Shown one piece after another: positions 34,655 through 36,848 of a stretch of DNA of 36,848 nucleotides. The stretch is from Anaeromusa acidaminophila DSM 3853 (GTDB taxonomy: Bacteria > Bacillota > Negativicutes > Anaeromusales > Anaeromusaceae). Position 1 is the first letter of the stretch. Each line of letters begins with the position of its first letter. The notes beneath the pieces were generated by a model that was given only the letters and a program-made list of their open reading frames with translations, made no database searches and was not told where the DNA came from. The DNA lies in contig NZ_KB894610.1 in NCBI RefSeq assembly GCF_000374545.1, forward strand, positions 1 to 36,848. The letters run 5' to 3'. Both the position numbers and the translations under genes were made by a program.

Positions 34655-34884
34655 TCAAGGAAGATGCAATACTCCGCTACAAAACGGCGATGTCGGTATT
34701 TAAAAGCTGGCTCATCGCGAACGCAATTTCCGGCACCGACCTGCTTGAGATAGATATAATCATCGCCCAGAAATACGGTTTATCACCGTATAGCATATTC
34801 CTTGAAAATGACTTGCCATGTAAAGAGAACAGAGTGATATATGGTACTGTGAAAGGAGGCTATTATGGGCAGAAAGATAACTAA
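34651..34884 (+). CDS. SHOCT-like small protein
   Basis: This 77-residue protein has a helical core RYKTAMSVFKSWLIANAISG followed by TDLLEIDIIIAQKYGLSPYSIF. That fits the SHOCT-type module (short C-terminal helix pair, I-x-x-x-E-Y/L-x-x-I-D-x-x-L/I) found in small genes between the regulator and the serine recombinases of clostridial elements. Its last 20 nt overlap the start of the recombinase, so it is coupled both ways. Its function is unknown. Confidence 0.62.
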   Translation: MIKEDAILRYKTAMSVFKSWLIANAISGTDLLEIDIIIAQKYGLSPYSIFLENDLPCKENRVIYGTVKGGYYGQKDN

Positions 34885-36181
34885 ACTACCTCAACCGACA
34901 CAATTGCCAACGCACCTTCGAGTCGCGGCCTATGCCCGCGTTTCCTGCGAAAAAGAAGAAATGCTCCACTCTCTTGCCGCACAGGTCAGCTTTTACAGTA
35001 ACCGGATACAAAGCAATCCCGAGTGGCAATATGTCGGCGTATATGCAGATGAAGCGGAAACCGGCACCAAAGGTTCACGACCTGAATTTCAGAGACTGAT
35101 TGCCGATTGTCGGAAGGGTCTCATCGACCTCGTCCTCACGAAGGCAATCAGCCGTTTTGCAAGGAACACGGTCACATTGCTTGAAACCGTCCGAGAACTT
35201 AAAGACCTCGGCATTGGCGTATATTTTGAAGAGCAAAACCTCCACTCCCTTTCTGGTGACGGGGAGTTGATGTTAACCATCCTCGCCTCGTATGCCCAAG
35301 AAGAAAGCCGCTCCGTCAGCGAAAACTGCAAGTGGCGTATCCGCAAAAACTACAAGGAAGGTAAACCCTCTAACAACATTCGCATTTACGGCTACGATTA
35401 CAATGCGGGCAAACTGACCGTTATTCCCGAAGAGGCTGAGATCGTGCGAATGATATTTGCGGACTATTTATCTGGACTTGGCAAGAATGCCATCATGAAA
35501 AAACTGATCGGACTCGGCATTCCAACCAAGTGCGGCGGCCGTTGGATGGAAAGTACGGTGAGTTCAATTCTTACAAATGAAAAATTCATCGGCGATATGT
35601 GCCTTCAAAAGAGCTTTGTTACCGACCATATAACAAAGCATCAGAAGCGGAACAACGGCCAGTTGGCAAAATACTATGTCGAGGATCACCACGAAGCAAT
35701 TATCGCCAAAGAGACCTTTGAGGCAGTTAAGGCAGAAATGGCTCGGCGGGCTAAAAAAGCAACCCCCTTTCGCAAGCTTACATTCAGCGAGTTTTCTAGA
35801 TTGATAACCTGCGGTCAGTGCGGAGCGAAGTTCAGTATAAAAACAAACGCCAAGGGCACTAAATATGCCAAAACATGGTGGGCTTGCCCGACTTATATTC
35901 ATCGTGGCAAGCAAGAATGCACCGCCAAGCGGATACCCGAAGACATACTTAAAGAAAAGTGCACCGAAGCTTTGGGGCTTTCGGGATACGATCCCACCAT
36001 ATTCACAGCGAAAGTCGCCACAATAACAATCCCCGCCGATAACGTTTTGGTATTCACATTTACAGACGGTACAGAAAAAACACTCCACTGGAGGCTTCGC
36101 TCTCGATGTGAAAGCTGGACAGCTGAGATGAAGCAAGCGGCCCGCGAAAAAGCCATGCAGGGAGGCGATAAAAATGGCTAA
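34865..36181 (+). CDS. Large serine recombinase (probable integrase of the element)
   Basis: This 438-residue protein has the resolvase catalytic domain at the N terminus: AAYARVSCEKEE with Ser 27 as nucleophile, DEAETGTKGSRPEFQRLI, ISRFARNTV with the active-site Args, and YAQEESRSVSEN. The recombinase domain follows (about 165-260), then a zinc ribbon with CGQCGAKF at about 318 and further Cys residues near CPTYIHRGKQEC. It would join element and chromosome by cutting and rejoining at short att sites. At 438 residues it is shorter than many phage integrases because the coiled-coil part after the zinc ribbon is small. AGGAGG precedes the ATG and its 3' end overlaps the second recombinase by 8 nt. 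Confidence 0.92.
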   Translation: MGRKITKLPQPTQLPTHLRVAAYARVSCEKEEMLHSLAAQVSFYSNRIQSNPEWQYVGVYADEAETGTKGSRPEFQRLIADCRKGLIDLVLTKAISRFARNTVTLLETVRELKDLGIGVYFEEQNLHSLSGDGELMLTILASYAQEESRSVSENCKWRIRKNYKEGKPSNNIRIYGYDYNAGKLTVIPEEAEIVRMIFADYLSGLGKNAIMKKLIGLGIPTKCGGRWMESTVSSILTNEKFIGDMCLQKSFVTDHITKHQKRNNGQLAKYYVEDHHEAIIAKETFEAVKAEMARRAKKATPFRKLTFSEFSRLITCGQCGAKFSIKTNAKGTKYAKTWWACPTYIHRGKQECTAKRIPEDILKEKCTEALGLSGYDPTIFTAKVATITIPADNVLVFTFTDGTEKTLHWRLRSRCESWTAEMKQAAREKAMQGGDKNG

Positions 36182-36650
36182 TGTGAGGATTATCCCGGCC
36201 ACCGCTCCCCTCCTATCGGCACAAGGTAAAAACGCTGCGCTAAGACGCCGTGTCGCCGCCTACGCAAGGGTTAGCACGGACAGTGATGAACAGCTTACCA
36301 GTTACGAAGCCCAAGTGGACTACTATACCAAGTTAATACAAGGGCGGGCTGATTGGGATTTCATCACAATATACACGGACGAGGGCATCACCGCGGTTAA
36401 CACTAAACGGCGCGAGGGTTTCAAGCAGATGGTCGCCGATGGCTTGTCGGGTAAATTCGACTTGCTTGTTACAAAGTCAGTCAGCCGTTTTGCCAGAAAC
36501 ACGGTTGACAGCCTAACCACCGTTCGCAAATTGAAAGACGCCGGCTGCGAGGTTTGGTTCGAGAACATAAACACCGATACTCGAATAAAGCCGATGATAC
36601 GGGCATCTAGCGGCGCTCAGAGAGGCTCTTGGTGTTTGGTTGGTGTTTGA
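36174..36650 (+). pseudogene. Second serine recombinase, truncated after the catalytic domain
   Basis: The first 133 or so residues are a normal serine recombinase N terminus: VAAYARVSTDSDEQLTSYEA with Ser 34, YTDEGITAVNTKRREGFKQM, VSRFARNTVDSL and CEVWFENIN. The family would continue with a glutamate-rich catalytic end, the recombinase domain and a zinc ribbon. Instead, after about base 36575 the frame reads 25 unrelated residues and stops at 36650, so most of the protein is missing. No continuation is seen in the other two forward frames of the remaining window. The gene has GGGAGG before its ATG and is coupled to the full recombinase. A deletion or insertion junction, or the element's boundary, would explain it. 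Confidence 0.8.
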
Positions 36651-36701
36651 ATTTATTAAATGCTAACCAACGCTACAATACGAACTGACATAAACACCAA
36701 G
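36628..36701. repeat. Nested inverted repeats at the right end
   Basis: CTTGGTGTTT (36628-36637) and AAACACCAAG (36692-36701) are perfect inverted copies. Inside them GTTGGT (36639-36644) and ACCAAC (36666-36671) form a second pair. TTGGTGTTTG also occurs as a direct repeat (36629-36638 and 36640-36649). This could be an att or recombinase site, or the edge of another element. Confidence 0.5.
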
Positions 36702-36848
36702 TCCACTTACAAAAACCTCTATCAATTCAAAATCAAGAGCATCATCTGTTTGCGTGGTTTTATTTTCCTGATTTGAAATCTGTTATTTATTATAATAACC
36801 ACGGTTTATAATGCAGGACGATGAGCTCAAAGATAGATGAGTGATGAA
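36702..36848. other. Right end, no gene recognised
   Basis: The last 147 bp are AT-rich. Short open frames exist on both strands (38-40 codons), but none has a ribosome site plus a recognisable product. The region may be host sequence or another element beyond the junction. Confidence 0.5.

Noticed and set aside
36651-36848. Short frames of about 38-40 codons on both strands at the right end
   Set aside because: The plus-strand one lacks a ribosome site; the minus-strand one lacks a normal start codon. Neither resembles a known small protein.
1-36848. CRISPR arrays, tRNA or rRNA genes
   Set aside because: No regularly spaced direct repeats with unique spacers and no tRNA-like or rRNA segments were seen on reading.

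Overview
The window looks like one flank of a prophage, or prophage-derived element, in a Bacillota (Firmicutes) host, probably Clostridia or Negativicutes. Reasons: almost every gene has a strong GGAGG-type ribosome site; genes overlap by 4-20 nt; the replication module (DUF2800, DUF2815, family A polymerase, VapE-like primase-helicase, VRR-NUC, SNF2, DUF1492) is typical of Bacillota siphophages; and integration appears to rest on large serine recombinases. Species cannot be read from the sequence. Hand counts of single 60-nt lines give about 53-58 % GC in phage genes and parts of pglX, about 43 % in brxC, and 33-38 % in the NACHT gene and the toxin-antitoxin pair.

Layout. (1) 1-18138, all on the minus strand, is a phage early-to-late gene run read right to left: a sigma-like protein, two small proteins, DUF2800, DUF2815, DNA polymerase, antirepressor, DUF4406-like, primase-helicase, VRR-NUC, SNF2 helicase and DUF1492 regulator, then HNH nuclease, small terminase, ParB-methyltransferase, a 'virulence-related' protein, DUF4314, large terminase and portal. 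The portal is cut after codon 248 by the 5' end of a group II intron that runs out of the window. A RelE/Phd toxin-antitoxin pair with its own promoter and terminator sits between portal and large terminase. (2) 18139-18479 is a divergent control region with a near-consensus rightward promoter, a palindrome at the expected start site, a leftward terminator and short tandem repeats. (3) 18480-34156, plus strand, is a defence block: a NACHT-type STAND NTPase, a small excisionase-like HTH protein, then a complete type 1 BREX set in canonical order (brxA, brxB, brxC, pglX, pglZ, brxL) closed by a strong terminator. (4) 34231-36650 is a recombination module: an HTH/zinc protein with a sequestered ribosome site, a SHOCT-like small protein, a full serine recombinase and a second recombinase cut after its N-terminal catalytic part. 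(5) 36576-36848 holds nested inverted repeats and no convincing gene; it may be an element boundary.

How it fits together. The defence block lies where a temperate phage of this type would usually carry its lysogeny genes, between the early genes and the integrase. No CI-like repressor is visible, although an antirepressor gene is. The simplest reading is a prophage or satellite carrying BREX and a NACHT sensor as cargo, so that the lysogen is protected against other phages. BREX marks host DNA by PglX N6-adenine methylation and blocks unmarked phage DNA through BrxC, PglZ and BrxL; NACHT proteins are known anti-phage sensors. Whether the NACHT gene works with BREX, and whether the element is still active given the split portal and the truncated recombinase, cannot be settled from sequence alone.
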